The position numbers were made by a program, and so were the translations under genes. DNA of 64,000 nucleotides from Morella rubra (lineage: Eukaryota > Streptophyta > Magnoliopsida > Fagales > Myricaceae), in contig CM025849.1 in assembly GCA_003952965.2 (NCBI GenBank), positions 19,208,843 through 19,272,842 on the forward strand, written 5' to 3'. The notes under the pieces are model-generated. The model made no database searches and had not been told where the DNA came from. It saw only the letters and a program-made list of their open reading frames with translations. Each line of letters starts with the position of its first letter. The first letter of the stretch is position 1. Positions 11,022 to 23,969 of the stretch are shown here, piece by piece.

Positions 11022-14000
11022 ATGGACGATTCGAAGAGAAGAAAGCGGAATGCTCTTCCTCCGACTTCGACAGAAACCTCAACCACCGTAAGTTCTCTCG
11101 AATTCTCAGACAGGCCCCAATCGCATGCACATGATAATAAGAAGAAGAAAAAGAAAAAGAAGAAGAGTAAGAGTAGTGCTTGTGATAAGGGTGTAGAACA
11201 ACTAGAAGAATCTTGGCTGGTTTCGCCGGCAGGATTCAGGCGGTCATATGATCCTTCGACTAAAGACAATGTGTCAAATGGGATTGAAAAGGAGCCAAAT
11301 GGTAGCAAAAAAGGAAACACCAATGGCCGGATAAAAAAAGGAGAGAGGGATGGGAAGGATAAAAAGCAGAAAACGAAACACAATTGTCAATCATTCGGTA
11401 AAGATGTTAATTTATCTACTGAAATAATTGCAACTACTGGGGAATCAGTTTTTGGAGAGTACATTAGTGGTGATGAAAAGCAGAGGAAGACTAAGAAGAA
11501 AAAGAATAAGGGAAGGGAGAAAAGGGATGATAAAAGTAGCAACAAGTTTATCGGGCCCGCCGAGATTTCACTGCACTTGCAGAAGGCCAATATAACTGAT
11601 GAGGAAGTAGTTCTGGCAGAAGGTCAAAATGGAAATGCAAAGAGGAGAAAAAAGAAAATCAACAAGGTGCTAGGAAAGGGGGATAAGGACTTCCATTCAG
11701 ATAGGCATAAAAGAGAATCCGATTGCCCAATAAAGAGTGAGATTAGTCCCTTTGGTGGAAGTTTATGCAATGGAGTTTTGAAGCTTGAGAATGTCCTTTC
11801 TCAATACATTTACAAGAGCAATTGCATGACCAAGAACTCAAAGGATGGTCAGCTCGAGGAGGGGGAGAAGAAATCTAGAGAGGAACCCATTGCCTTTGAT
11901 GGTGGCAGGAGCGTAGCTGTTGACTGCTGAGGAAAGAGGAGCACAGCAAAGTGGTCTACAAAAAGAAAGAGGCACGGGAAAATGGTCTAACAGTTGTAAA
12001 GATTGGTCGTTGCAAGCGATTTACTGCTCCAGTTGAAGTACGAAAGGTCTCCCCATACTTCCGGAGGTCAACTTGTCAAGCGGTGCAGAATGAAAGGTCT
12101 CCCCATACTTCCGGTCAACTTGTCAAGCGGTGCAGAATGATGGTAATAGGACACAAATGAAACCAACAAGACCCCGTGCAAAAACATCCTTAACTTCGGT
12201 GAAGGTCTCCCCTTACTTCCAGAAGATGCCCAAAGAAGAAGAAAATGCAGGTGGTGCAAGACCCCGTTCAAAAACATCAGTAACTTCGGTGAAGGTCTCC
12301 CCCTACTTCCAGAAGATGCCCAAAGAAGAAGAAAATGCAGGTGGTGTAGTGTTGGAAGGTAAAAAGGGGTCTAGAAAACCTGTTGGAATTAGGACTGTTC
12401 TATCTGCCTCTGAGAAGCTAGATGATGCTTATCGAAGAAAATGTCCAGATAACATGTGGAAGCCTCCACGATCCGAGCATGGTCTACTCCAAGAGGATCA
12501 TGCCCATGATCCTTGGAGGGTATTGGTCATATGTATGCTCCTAAATAGGACAACTGGTTTGCAGGCATGTTCTATTCCTTTTCTGTTTCTTTGTCCTAAT
12601 TGGTAATCAATTGTTCTTTCTTTCTTTTGCGGAGCTGATCAATTCTTCATATCATATTTAGATTTTGCACTGCCATTGCTATAACTGTATCATATTATTT
12701 GAAGCAATGGTTTTAAGACATAAGAAATTTGCCATGCTTTCTATTATATGTGATAACTTTGTTATGGGAGCTGCCAAATTTATGTCAGATGAGGGAGAAA
12801 CTACAGCTTTTTAGACCCCAAAATGGATCTATAAGAGCCCTTTTGGTGACCTATAATGAAGTCTACTACACTAACCAACAAAGAGTGTAGTAGACTAACT
12901 GCATCATTTGTATTATGGTTTATTAGATGATCCAACATGCTTACCTTCTGGCTTTGCTTGATTATTTGCCACTGTATTATATCCAGGGGTGGTACCAAAT
13001 TCTTGCTAATTGGAATTTTTAACCTCTCTCTAATATGATTGTATATTGATGGCTATTGAGACCAATGATTCTCTTATTTCTTCTGCTGCCGTAACACTTC
13101 TGTCATGGATATAGACTATTGCTGTTCAGAACTTTACTAGCTTGTTAACAATGAGAATCAGTTTAATTCTAATGTTCTTTTTGACATTTATCCTGGGCGA
13201 CCGATAGTGAAGTAGTATTGTGAGGAAAGGATGAAAAGAAGTCCATCAAGGAGTAAAATAGAACATGAAACTGTAAGCTCCCAAGCAGTGGGTTCCATCA
13301 TTGGGTCCAGATCTTCTCTTCTTTTTTAATGATTGCGAACATAATTCTTGGTATGAACCTTCATTACCAAAATGCAGTCCAATCTTTTGCCTGCCTTGCA
13401 TTGCCTGCCTATTTTCTGTATCTTTCTGTGAATGTTCTTCATAGTTCGAATGGTTTTTTGTCGCTTTGGGTTCTAGCATTGTCCATTTTGTCATTCAGCT
13501 GCTCGTACATTTTTGTCTCAATATTATTCTTATAAAAAAAAAAAAAGCATTGTCCATGTTGTTCCAAAAAACGCATTAGGCACTGCCTGATGTTATATTC
13601 TTTCCAGAATGACATTCTAGTGGGATTGTACGACTCTAGGCTTGTAGTTGTTGGTTTACATTTTACAGTACATCAATAAAATTTGTGGAAAGTTGTCAAA
13701 CACACCATTCGACATTGATTATTAATTTTCTTCCGAAGTCTCCAATTTTGTTAGTCAACTCCCTGTGCTGTTCTAACTTTCATTTAGATACTTTTGTTCC
13801 TATGCTGTTATCTTTACTAGAAGATCACAATTTGGCTATGCCTGAAACAGGGAAAATGATAAACAACTAAGGCAAGGGGAGAGAAAGAAAATAAATAAAG
13901 GAATAAACTAGGCTTTACCACCCTAGACTGCCATCTCTTTTTCTGAAAAGAAAGGAAAAAGAATAAGGGTTAATCTTTGTTTTACCACCTTAATCTACGT

Positions 14001-17000
14001 TCGCATTATTAAATGCACTGCCAAACTACAATTCAATTCATTCACCTCCTAAATCCAAGTTTCTTTTCCAAGTTACCTCTTCTAAAAGGAGTTTGCAAGA
14101 CTTGCTCATTGGAGGTCTCCTTAGAAAGCCCATTTTATGAAATCTATGAGAGAGAAAAAAAAAAAAAAAGTGCAGATGCTTTATTTATCACCAAGTAGAG
14201 ATGAATACTATATTGTTTTAGCAGCAGGAAATCATAATTTATTATCGTACTACGGTAGATCACTTTATAGAAAATGAGCTGGTTTTTCTAAAGAAAGCAT
14301 CACAGCCCGCAGGCCTGTTTTCTTGATTGAACCTCTTTTCATTCTTAATAATCAAACAGTATGACATTCACGTCAAGCATTTAAGCAAACATTCGTGCCT
14401 TAATCTTTTATCTTTATTGTTCATGTCCACTTATTGAACTTCGCGCAATAGTGTTCTGGTGTTAGCTGTGGTTGAATTCAGGGTTGATCACCAATCAGGG
14501 TTGAAGGTAGATGTTACCGTAGTGACCTTGGTGCCATTATCGTGGATGGTTGTATGCTCTAAGGTTGCCCTTAAATGTTCTTCTTCTTCTTCTTCTCCCT
14601 TTTTTTTTTCCTCCCCTTTTTTTGTTGGGAATAATGGGAACTCCAAAATTTTCCATTAATAGTTTTAACATGGTTGGACCAGAATCAAACTGATTCAAAA
14701 CCGGTAACAGGGAGCTTATTGAAAAAATTATAAACCTAGGAGCAAGTTGAGAATAGACAAAAGTAGAGGAAAGTTGTTCAAGAATGTCTCTAAATACTTT
14801 TTAAAAGTAGTATATCTTGCAGCACTATTCCATAGATACCAGTTTTGTGATTTCAAAATATTCGAACTTTTACCCATGCTATGTAAAAACCATGAAATCC
14901 CCCCTTTTTGTCAAGAGGAAATGCTTTGTTTGAATTGGTGAAAAGGATGAAATATATTGTTTGAACCAGTGTTGTTTATGGGAGACACATGTTTAGGTAG
15001 TTAATCTTCTGTTTTTACATAGGTTAATAGTCAGCAGATATGTCTTGTGTTTGTTTGGCTTTACCACGGCCAGGAACATGCAGTTCTAGTTGGTGGGGAA
15101 ATTACGGAAGGGGAGATGATAGACATTGTGCTACTCGTTCTTGTTTCCTTCATGCATTTGGTTGGTAGGAGATAGCCAGACCTCTGATGGCATAGAACGT
15201 AGCTTCTGCTGCCTCTCCTTTTTGTTTTTGTTTCTATTTTTAAATTATCTTCTGTGATCTGTTGTACTTCCTTTTCCTGGGAGTCGGGATAAAATTAGCG
15301 TTTGTGTAGAAAGTAATTAGTTCCCTCTTTGTGACTTCCACTAGAAATTGACTAAGAGCTGGTGTTTGGCTTAGGTGGCCCATCCCTTTTCCACATTTGC
15401 TTGTTCTTCCTCTAGTCAGGGGTGGAAACGATCTATAGCAACTGGATAACCAGTGAATCATGCAAAATCATATTTTCTGCATAAATCCTGCTGAAATGTC
15501 TTGTTAGTGTATACATAAGAGTCTGATGGCCTTTCTTCATCTAATTGCTCTTATTTGTGACATCGTCTCCCATCTCCATTTGGTGCTTCTAGCTGCAACT
15601 ATTGGAGTTGCCCATTTGGACACTTATGATAGTTATTTGCGCTAAGAAAGGTATTGGGATTATTGGGGAGAATATGTTAATATTATCAAAATAAGGGTCA
15701 GCAACCCTAAATTCTTGCTAGGGGCTTTAGGATATTATCTTATCCCTCGTTTGTAACTTTGTTATGTATTTGAATAGTTTGTGATCTGTATAGATTCAAT
15801 AGAATAAGCTTATCTCATCTAGTTAGTTATCTAGTTATTAGCTAGCTTATCATCTTATCTAGTTAGTTATCCGTTTATCGTCTTATCTTAGTGAATTCAA
15901 ATTAATTGGATTGTTACCCAATTTGTGCAAAATTCAAATGTAGAATCTCAAAGAGATTATTCAGTCAAATTATTGTTAAATATATCCCCTTTTTCCCTGT
16001 ATATTGGCTGTTGAGACTATATGTAAAACCCATTCATTTTTCAAATTTGATGGCGTCATAAAATTAGATGCAATTTGAACTGTATGCGTTCTATAGCCAT
16101 TGATGCAGCTCACTTGTGGCTTTAAGTTCCATTCAAGATAAGGCAAAGAACTGGACAAGTCCAGATGTTGCCTTTGTACAAGCAAGAAGGTTCACATAAG
16201 TAGATTTGACGAAGCCTGATGCAGCTGGACAACCATTTTGAAGTATCCGTTGTTTTTTTTTTCTATGGAGGGTTCCTCAGGCTACTGTATTTTAAGCCAT
16301 TGAACTTCACTGGTCTGGCAGAGAATGAGAAACAGATAAGAAGAGCAGCACCCCGACTAGAGTCCTTTAATTCAGTGGTTAGGATTTCCTACTATCAATA
16401 TGGTGGGTTAAAGGCTAAGTTTTGTGGTTCAGAAGGATACTTTAGCGACTAGGGAGGAGCTAAAGTTGAAATGACACAAGCAACCTGGGACTGAAAAGTG
16501 CAGTCCATGGCGATGAACAAAGCCCGTGAAGGTATCAAGAAAGGTAATTCGCGATGGTGTGTGTTAGTGTCTCTAAAACTGGAATTGTGGCATTGATTGA
16601 GGCTTGAAAAGGGTTTGGATGAGGCAGGCCGTAGTTCAAAATGAAGAAAAAGTGGAAGAACAGGAGGAGAGAGTTTAGAAACCTTGCGAGTGTCACAAAG
16701 GCAAAGCATATGTGATCTATCTTTATGAGTCAGAGCTTTGTGATTGTTTATGGGGCCATAAAACTTGATTATATGGAAGCCATATCCATAGCCTAATAGG
16801 AAAGACATAAAAATTAGGAAGAGAAAAAGACTTCATAACCGAGCAAGACTAAAACTGAATTTGAAACAAGAGATGGAGTAAGTGAGACTCCTAACCAAGC
16901 AAAATTTAGTTAAACACCAAAATGTCCCAAATCCAAAAATTTATGTGATATCCTGCTGGAATTAGAATGTAGTAGGTTGGATAATAGTTTGGTAAACATG

Positions 17001-18830
17001 GGTAGGTTATGTTGGCTTTGAAAATCTGAAGATCACCTTCTGCATCACAAACCAGGGAGTTATGCTGGCAATATCTGTTGAAGGTAGATAGGGTACACTA
17101 ACAAGTTTGTGGCTAAATTGGGTTGATGATTGTTTAGAACCTGATAAAGATTAAGTTTAGCAAACTTTGAAGCTGAAGTGATCTAGACATCTTTGTTTGC
17201 ATATGTTTCTACGAAAAGTGGAATAGAAAAAGAAAACAAGTAGATATGTAATGGGCACATTTAATTTAATTGTTTAAGTTTATTTAGTTGTGATTTATAT
17301 TTTAATATTTTAATAGATTAGGAGTTATTATGTTTTATTAAGTTTTGGCCCATGGGCTTTTAGGATTTGCTTAGGACCTTTTGTTCTCTATTTAAGGTTT
17401 GAGAGAATTTTAAAATCATTTAGACTGAGATTATAAAGTTTATTGGCGGCTGCCTTTTGCACTCAAATGTGCTTTCTCCCTCTGCTTGGCTTTATTCTTC
17501 TTTTCTTCCCTATTCTTTCTTGATTTCTTTATCTAATACGTATTTCTTCACTAAATTCCACGTCAATATGTGTTAGGGGATTAGTAACTGAAAAGCATAT
17601 GCTTAGCACTGTGACTGTACTTCTAAATCTTGCTTATTATCCTGAAAATTAGTTAGTTGTTGAAAGCACAGAGTAATGCACAGGTTGGAGGAAACTTCAT
17701 GATAACAAAGTTGCTCCACCCCTGCTTGTGAGCATGCCTGGTAGGTTTAGCGTTTATCTGGATTTCAGTCGGGTCTTCATGGACTTCGATGAACGGGCAT
17801 GGGTGGCCTGTTTGGAGCTTTGAACTTTCTTACTTAAGCTGCCTTTTTTGTTTTCTACTTCTGTTGTCTGTAGTTTTATTTTGCAAGTGTACGTCACAAA
17901 ATTATTTACCTATGCTTGGAAGCTGAGAGTAAACGAAGTTGAACAACTGAGTTATGCTAGCTTTGTTCACTTTGATTTTAAGTAAGATTCTGGGTTTGGT
18001 TCCATGGGTCCTTGGTCTGATTCTGGCTTGTCATTGGGAAAAGAAACCGAGGCAACTAAGATGCACCACCATAGAGGCCTAATCGTTACAACATTGCTCT
18101 TCGTGTTTTGGTTGGACATCCCGGTAAATATTGTTTGAAGTCATGCGACGTAGTAGGATGGATCTTTACATGTTTGTTCAAAGACTGGACAAAGTTCTCT
18201 AGATGGAAAATGGTTCTTATCTTAATGCCTTAATTTCTTTATTTTTGGGGATGTTTTGTATTTTTTAACAAATAGATTCGTAGTTGTTCTTATCTAGCAC
18301 ATGTTTGTAACTGAATTGATTAAATACTTGTATTTCTCATTTCAGGCTGGAAGGATCCTACAGGGCCTCTTTACTCTTTGTCCTGATGCAAAGGCAGCAA
18401 CTGAAGTTGCTGCGGTGGAGATAGAAAAGATTATACAACCTCTAGGTCTACAAAGGAAGAGGGCAGTGATGATACAACGTTTCTCTCAGGAGTACCTGGG
18501 GGAAAGCTGGACCCACGTGACTCAGCTGCATGGTGTCGGCAAGTAAAATGACTAATCTTTAGTCCCTTCTCTTTTTTCATGGTTGAGAATCTTTCTTCTC
18601 CCTCCCCCCCTTCTTTCCTTCTCCAAAAAAATAAAAAATAAAAAGACCATGCGTAAAAGATGTTTAAATATATCACACCAGGAACTGAATTATTATTTAA
18701 TATTTTGGACAGGTATGCAGCTGATGCACATGCAATATTTTGTACAGGAAAGTGGGACCGAGTGAGACCTACTGATCACATGCTAAATTATTACTGGAAT
18801 TTTCTCTGCAGTATCAGACATACATTGTGA
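11022..18830 (+). CDS. MBD4L: MBD4-like HhH-GPD DNA glycosylase (three coding exons, frame-disrupted)
   Basis: The product is a nuclear base-excision-repair glycosylase of the HhH-GPD superfamily, the plant homologue of MBD4, which removes T or U from G mismatches. Coding exons: 11022-12564, 18346-18542, 18713-18830. The N-terminus is lysine-rich and poorly conserved (KKKKKKKKK). The middle has repeated KVSPYF motifs. The conserved domain starts with NMWKPP and [18 protein letters not shown], continues in exon 2 with [18 protein letters not shown] and the helix-hairpin-helix LHGVGK, and ends in exon 3 with YAADAHAIF and [11 protein letters not shown], which holds the expected catalytic Asp. 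The junctions join in frame. Exon 1 changes frame twice (near 11925 and at a 50-bp duplication, 12040-12136), so as assembled it may be a pseudogene or carry assembly errors. An upstream ATG at 10967, with a GTAAGT at 11087, is an alternative first exon or uORF. Confidence 0.8.
12040..12136 (+). repeat. 50/47-bp tandem duplication in glycosylase exon 1
   Basis: The block beginning AAAGGTCTCCCCATACTTCC occurs twice in a row; the second copy lacks 3 bp (AGG). The duplicated length is not a multiple of three, so the reading frame moves from the one encoding RKVSPYF to the one used by the downstream conserved domain. Removing one copy would make the SPYF frame run straight into the downstream frame. 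Confidence 0.85.
12168..12347 (+). repeat. In-frame 90-bp tandem duplication (30 aa, VKVSPYFQK unit)
   Basis: Two adjacent 90-bp units (12168-12257 and 12258-12347) each encode [19 protein letters not shown] and EENAGG. They differ at only a few bases and keep frame. Together with the neighbouring 50-bp duplication they give four SPYF-encoding copies in 300 bp. Confidence 0.9.
12565..18345 (+). other. Large intron with GC donor in the glycosylase gene
   Basis: The coding sequence stops matching after the codons for TTGLQ (12564) and resumes with [12 protein letters not shown] at 18346. The phase-0 junction that joins them is CAG|GCATGT ... TTTCAG|GCT, a GC-AG intron of 5,781 bp; no GT near the donor keeps frame. 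The intron contains no clear gene. A 119-codon minus-strand ORF at 16449-16808 has no recognisable domain. 17250-17600 resembles a solo LTR fragment (TTTTGGCCCATGGGCTTTTA, TCTATTTAAGG) but its ends were not resolved. Confidence 0.65.
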
Positions 18831-19439
18831 CTTTTTTTGGGTTCTCTCTCCGTCTTGTCATTAGAGACAAAGATAGAGAAGACCGATATGATAGTTGATG
18901 AGCTTTATGTATAAAACTAGGTACCATGTGTTGCCGATTCTGTTTTGCAAACCTCATGTGCAGAAAGCATCTTTATGTCCCTTTCTATTCCATTTTGGCT
19001 TCTATAAATTTTGGAGGAACCTCATATGCTTACACAAACACAATGTTATTTTCATGTAGGGGGTTGTGCATCGCATTACTTTGAAATTAACTGTGATTAC
19101 ATATGCAGGATATTTTGAGCTGTGTGATTGTAGAAGTAACGAAGAAACTAGTTCCAGTGAAATTGATTATTAGATCTGTTTCTCAAATCTACTTATCAAG
19201 AATTTAAAAAGAGACAGCTGGCTTTTGGCTCTATCTCATGTGTTCCTCCATCAATCCCCTGTTTTGTGCCTGAGATTTTCCTGATTTTTTGTTTTTTTTT
19301 TTTGTTTTTGGTGATCAATTTTATGGTGAAGTGGTGGATCAATAATTTAGCATGATCTCTTTTATTTTGCTTTTGTGAGTTGAGAAAAGTGTGTGGTTTT
19401 TCCATTTGAAAGCAAATGGGCTTTCTCATCCATCTCCAA
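18831..19439. other. Glycosylase 3' flank, no gene
   Basis: This is presumably the 3' untranslated region and terminator of the glycosylase, then AT-rich DNA. No ORF with a recognisable domain is present. Confidence 0.5.
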
Positions 19440-19968
19440 CTCTTGCCTGACGTATTGAACTGAAGGGCTTCATGTTAGGAAAGTTGTTGGTGCCCATCAT
19501 ATGTTGCGATGGAGCTCTGTAGAAACTATGAAGGATCTATCCTCCCGGTGAGGACATCCATTATCGCTGCTGTCCAACCCTTTTGGGGTGAAATTAAGGC
19601 TGCCCTTATGGCTTGCCGTATGCCAGAAGATGCCCACTGGCTGTCAGTTTATTTTGAAGGAGACTCTTTGAATGCTTGCTCAGCGATCATTCAAAATGGC
19701 AAGGTTGTAGAGGGCTATCTTGTTGCAGATTTTAAGGCTTGCCATGATATTCTGTCTTTGCACCTAAACTGGAATTTGACTTGGGTCCCCAGAAAGCAGA
19801 ATTGCCTTGCTCACAAGATTGCTAAGTGGGTGGTGCAGACTCGAAGATCGGGGAGCATAGCTGCAGCTAACATTCCTCCTTTAATTTTAAACGGCGATTG
19901 GCTATATAAGCCACCTTAAGTTGTATTTTTTACTCGAGTGGTTACCCTCTGCTTGGAAAAAAAAAATA
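19440..19968 (+). pseudogene. LINE RNase H-domain tail, 5'-truncated
   Basis: A 136-codon frame (19509-19919) matches the RNase H-like domain (RVT_3 type) found at the C-terminus of plant LINE ORF2 proteins. Visible features are WGEIKAAL (catalytic Glu), YFEGDSL (catalytic Asp), and WNLTWVPRKQNCLAHKIAKW. A stop at 19917-19919 is followed about 40 bp later by an A-rich run (19959-19968), as expected for a 5'-truncated LINE 3' end. It has no upstream RT. A host RNase H-like protein is a less likely alternative. Confidence 0.65.
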
Positions 19969-22715
19969 ATTACACCTATTCCAACTTTGAAAAAGCTTCT
20001 TCCTTTCCTTGTAGCTTCTTTGTTTTGGTCTCTTTTTCTCCTTTTGTCATAGGTGGTGGCTGCGGGCTTATAGAGTTGATTTGTCCCCATGTCCCCTATC
20101 TCTTGGAGAAAACAGAAAGGAAAAGGAAAGAAAATAGGCTGGAGATTCATGGTTGCAGAAAAAAAAAGCTTCAGCAATGCTAGGAGTCGTCGGGAACAAT
20201 TCGACAGTGCTAAGGCCCTTCATCATGGTTTTAGAGTTTTACCTCTGCAAACTCTTCTATGCTTGCAATCACAGGATCTGCCTTATGGCGCCAGAGTATG
20301 ACATTTTGTAATGGGTGCGCCATAAACTTTTTGGTGTTTGTCATTGTAAATAGCTGGACTTAGCTGCTTGCTGAGTAGTAATCTAATTCATCTCTAACAA
20401 GGGGGAAAGGCAACAGATCCCTGCTGGCTGCTAGAATGAACTTTTATACATATCTTTTCCGGTTGATCTATATCCCACAATGTAGTAGTGCATCTACCCG
20501 TCTTCATCGACGTTGATTTTCAACCAGAAGGCCGAGAGCAAACTATCAAGACTTTGGACTATCCGTACACATACTTTGAGGTTTCATTATCTCCTTCTTA
20601 AAAAGATGAAACCTTCGAATTTAAAGGTGGCTCTTGATGAATTTTTTCCAACAGAAAGAGTCCAAATTATTGCGTTTATCCGAGTGATCCACAAACGACA
20701 AAAATCTCTCTTTTGCCTACCTCTATCTCGATAAGCCGAAAACAGAGCTCTTATTTTCTGTTAAGAGTAATAGTTCTCGTAAGTCTTGAATGAGCCCCTT
20801 CACCTAAATGAAAACTTGATTTAGCGGCTTTGCGGATAGCTTGGAACCTGGAGATATAGGCGAAGCGTAGGGCAGGATGGACGAGATAAGAATTCAAGAG
20901 TATACTTTGTTTGGGTTAGGCAAAGTCCAGAGCTGGAGCGAGATATCTCCATGTTGAGAAAGTAATCTAGCGAATGAAAGAGACAAATTGGTTGCCCAAT
21001 CCATGCCGTTCTTCGTAGTATACCTGAGAAATCAGGAGTAGCCACTATAGCACTAGATTTTATATGTATGTTGGCTTTACCTTTTTATTAAAAGTATGTA
21101 TGTGCGTACTTCAAGTTTTCGCCCTATTCACCAAGGAATATTTTGTTCACGAGAATTGGTTTCTCGTCAAGTCAGTTTTTTTTTTTTTTTTTTTTTGGGG
21201 GGGGGGGGGGGGTGTGGACACACTTGCGCGAATTCAAGTAATGACTACAAGGTAACCGCGTGCGGGCCGGGCTTAGAGCAAGTCCTCTTCAAGGTATAAT
21301 ATTGAGAATACTCATTGAATGAGCAAATCAATTCATTAAGAGGCACCTATTGGCATTCCAGACTTCCTTCTCCTTTCAGGTCCTATTCAAAAGAGAATCC
21401 AGTACTTCTTGGTCATGAATATCTTAATAGAACAAACTGTCCCTTTGTTTTGAAATAAAACAATTAGAATTAGGCTCGCGGTCAACTTGAATGTGTATTA
21501 TCCATATAGGGTATCATTAAAAGTTGGGGCTCAGAGTAACCTTTTACGCCTAAATCCATCACTGAAGCTCATGCGTTATTTCTACTTAAACTACTAACAA
21601 GGATTTGGCACTCTTTAGATGCATTTGAACTGTTGTAATTTTTATTTTGGTCATAGGAGCTTGATTAGGAAGTGATTTTTTAGGATAGGAAATGACAATT
21701 TTAACCTCATAATCAATTTCCATTAAATTGACGTAAAATCTTAATGAATGGTGTAAAGTGTCTGAAATCAATAGTTAATATGTGCAATGTAACAAAAATA
21801 ATTTTTTGAATGCAGTGTTAAGATTCTAAAAATTGTTTCTCCTTTGATGTCTCAGTATTCTGATTGACATTACAAAGGTCATTATATCTCAACCTGTGTA
21901 GAAAGCTGATGAATACAGCTGACAATCGGCTAACGGACCAAACCCCGAGCAATTACCAAGATCCCTCTGGGACATGGGATGATCTTTTATAAAAATTGGA
22001 GCAATAGTGGCCAAGGTGAGAGATGACAACGATAGATAGAGAGAGAGAGATTTCGAGATCCATATAACCTTTTCCACTTACCAACAACCTGTAACGCTAG
22101 TCACTACTCCTCACAAGGGCTAGGAAGTAAGTAAGCTATGTGTCCGGTGCATGGAGTTGCCTTCAATCCCGAACTCACTCATGGCAACCTTCTAGCCATT
22201 AATGACCTGTAATGAAGGCACTACTCCCACAACGGCCTAGGCAGTATATGTACGTAATTTTAACGTTAATTAGGATTCAATTGATATCTTCTACATTTAA
22301 CGGTTTCTTTTATCTATCTTTATTTCAATTTCATTATTTTTTAAATATATTTTCTTAAAATTTCAATGTTAATTAGAAGCTTAATATGTTGACAAGTCAT
22401 TGAAATATACTTGCAAACAGTTAATAATATAAAATGGTATAGTATTTTATAAACAAAGAGAAGATGACTAACTATAAATTCAAAAAGTATATGTATATGG
22501 ATGGAATAAAAAAAATTAGAAAACTTAGAGAAAAAAAAGTGACACCAATAAGTGTGTTTAACTAAATATTAAGGTAAAAGAAAAACAAAAGTACCAAATC
22601 TAAATTGAAACGAAAAAGAAAAAAAAATAACACGTACAATCAGAGAAAAATATAAATAAACTGATAAACATAAAGAACTAAAAATGAAAAATGAGATTGC
22701 CTTAACAAAAACCTA
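19969..22715. other. Intergenic DNA, no gene recognised
   Basis: Short ORFs at 20089-20301 and 20513-20734 lack recognisable domains. The segment contains a T-run joined to a G-run (21176-21211). It also holds a pair of similar blocks, CTGTAACGCTAGTCACTACT near 22090 and CTGTAATGAAGGCACTACTC near 22206, each followed by a GGCTAGG- or GGCCTAGG-type string. Confidence 0.4.
21176..21211. repeat. Adjacent T and G homopolymer runs
   Basis: About 20 T are followed without interruption by about 16 G. The lengths of such runs are unreliable in draft assemblies. Confidence 0.85.
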
Positions 22716-23105
22716 ACAAAGGCAATACACCATCAAATAAAAATTCAACCGTAAAAATCAATATAATTAAAAATTAAGGGAACTTAAATAAAAATTAAAA
22801 AACAGAAAGAAAGACGCAAAAGGAAAAAAAATGAAAAACTATAAAAGAAAAAAACCTATTGTGCATAAACCCCAAAAAGTTAAAATAAAAATCAATAACC
22901 AAACAAAGAGTGTGCCCATAAATTCCGCCACTCCTAGTACACGGTATAAATAAACTGCATAAAAACTCAGATTGCCTTATAACAAAGGCAATACACCATC
23001 AAATAAAAATTCAACCGTAAAAATCAATATAATTAAAAATTAAGGGAACTTAAATAAAAATTAAAAAACAGAAAGAAAGACGCAAAAGGAAAAAAATGAA
23101 AAAAC
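22716..23105 (+). repeat. Direct duplication of a 125-bp A-rich block
   Basis: The block starting AACAAAGGCAATACACCATC at 22716-22840 recurs at 22981-23105 almost unchanged, 265 bp downstream. Such low divergence in non-coding A-rich DNA implies a recent local duplication or an assembly artefact. Confidence 0.85.
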
Positions 23106-23960
23106 ACTATAAAAAAAAGAAAATAAACATAAATAAATTCAAATAAATTGAAATAAAACCCAAGAAAATATAATTAAAAACAAAAATCAATAACCAACCC
23201 AAAAATAAATAAATAAAATCCTTGCCCACCTACAGGTCCACTCGGATAGGGTGGTAGCGGGTGGAGCACCCTGCCCATCCCTACGACCCAAACTTTCACG
23301 GGGATGAGATGGTTGTGGCACCCCTTGGTGTAATGTACCCCGAAAGTTAGGGATGGGTAAATGGATAATCAGTGAATTGTGTCAGTGTTTGTATCGTGAG
23401 AAAATAAAGAAAATCTTGGTTGTTTAGTCATCCTCATGTTTGGCTCAAAGGCACATTTTTCATACTTCTCATTACGTAGCTAACTATAAGTCTAGGTACT
23501 AATCCAAGAGGGGATTAAATTAAGTTTTAATATAATCTGAAATTTTTTTTGATAAAAACTCAAATCTTTTTTTAAATCATTGCCAAACAGAGCTAATTGT
23601 TTGGTTAAGGTCTTAAACACTTTATTTTATTTTATTTTGAAAACTTGTTCCAATCTAAATATTACTTTTTACACGAAAAACATTTCAATGTTTAATAAAA
23701 TTGTTGTCCTCAATTTCTATGAAAAACAATACAAAAACCTCAAAAAAACTTCCCTCTCACAAAAATCTTTTTTCCAAACATAATTTTTTACTCTCACATC
23801 TACGAGAGAATAAATTTAAAAAATTTATCTTTCCAAATATCTTTTCTATGAGTCCCACCATTCTCATAAATACTTAAAAAAATATATCTCGAATTTTTTT
23901 TTATCATTATAAAAAAAATGTTTGAAAATCAAAACAAACAACCTCACATCAAGTTCAAAT
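23106..23960. other. AT-rich intergenic DNA, no gene
   Basis: A short GC-richer patch with GGGTGGTAGCGGGTGGAGCA at 23250-23269 stands out from the AT background, but nothing codes for a recognisable protein. Confidence 0.4.
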
Positions 23961-23969
23961 CTTCTTTAA

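Noticed and set aside
10937..11134. Alternative first exon of the glycosylase ending at GTAAGT (11087)
   Set aside because: Plausible but no matching acceptor that rejoins the long lysine-rich frame could be identified; kept only as an alternative.
11012..11383. 123-codon minus-strand ORF
   Set aside because: Antisense shadow of the lysine-rich glycosylase exon.
16449..16808. 119-codon minus-strand ORF in the glycosylase intron
   Set aside because: No recognisable domain, no splice or conservation evidence; likely chance.
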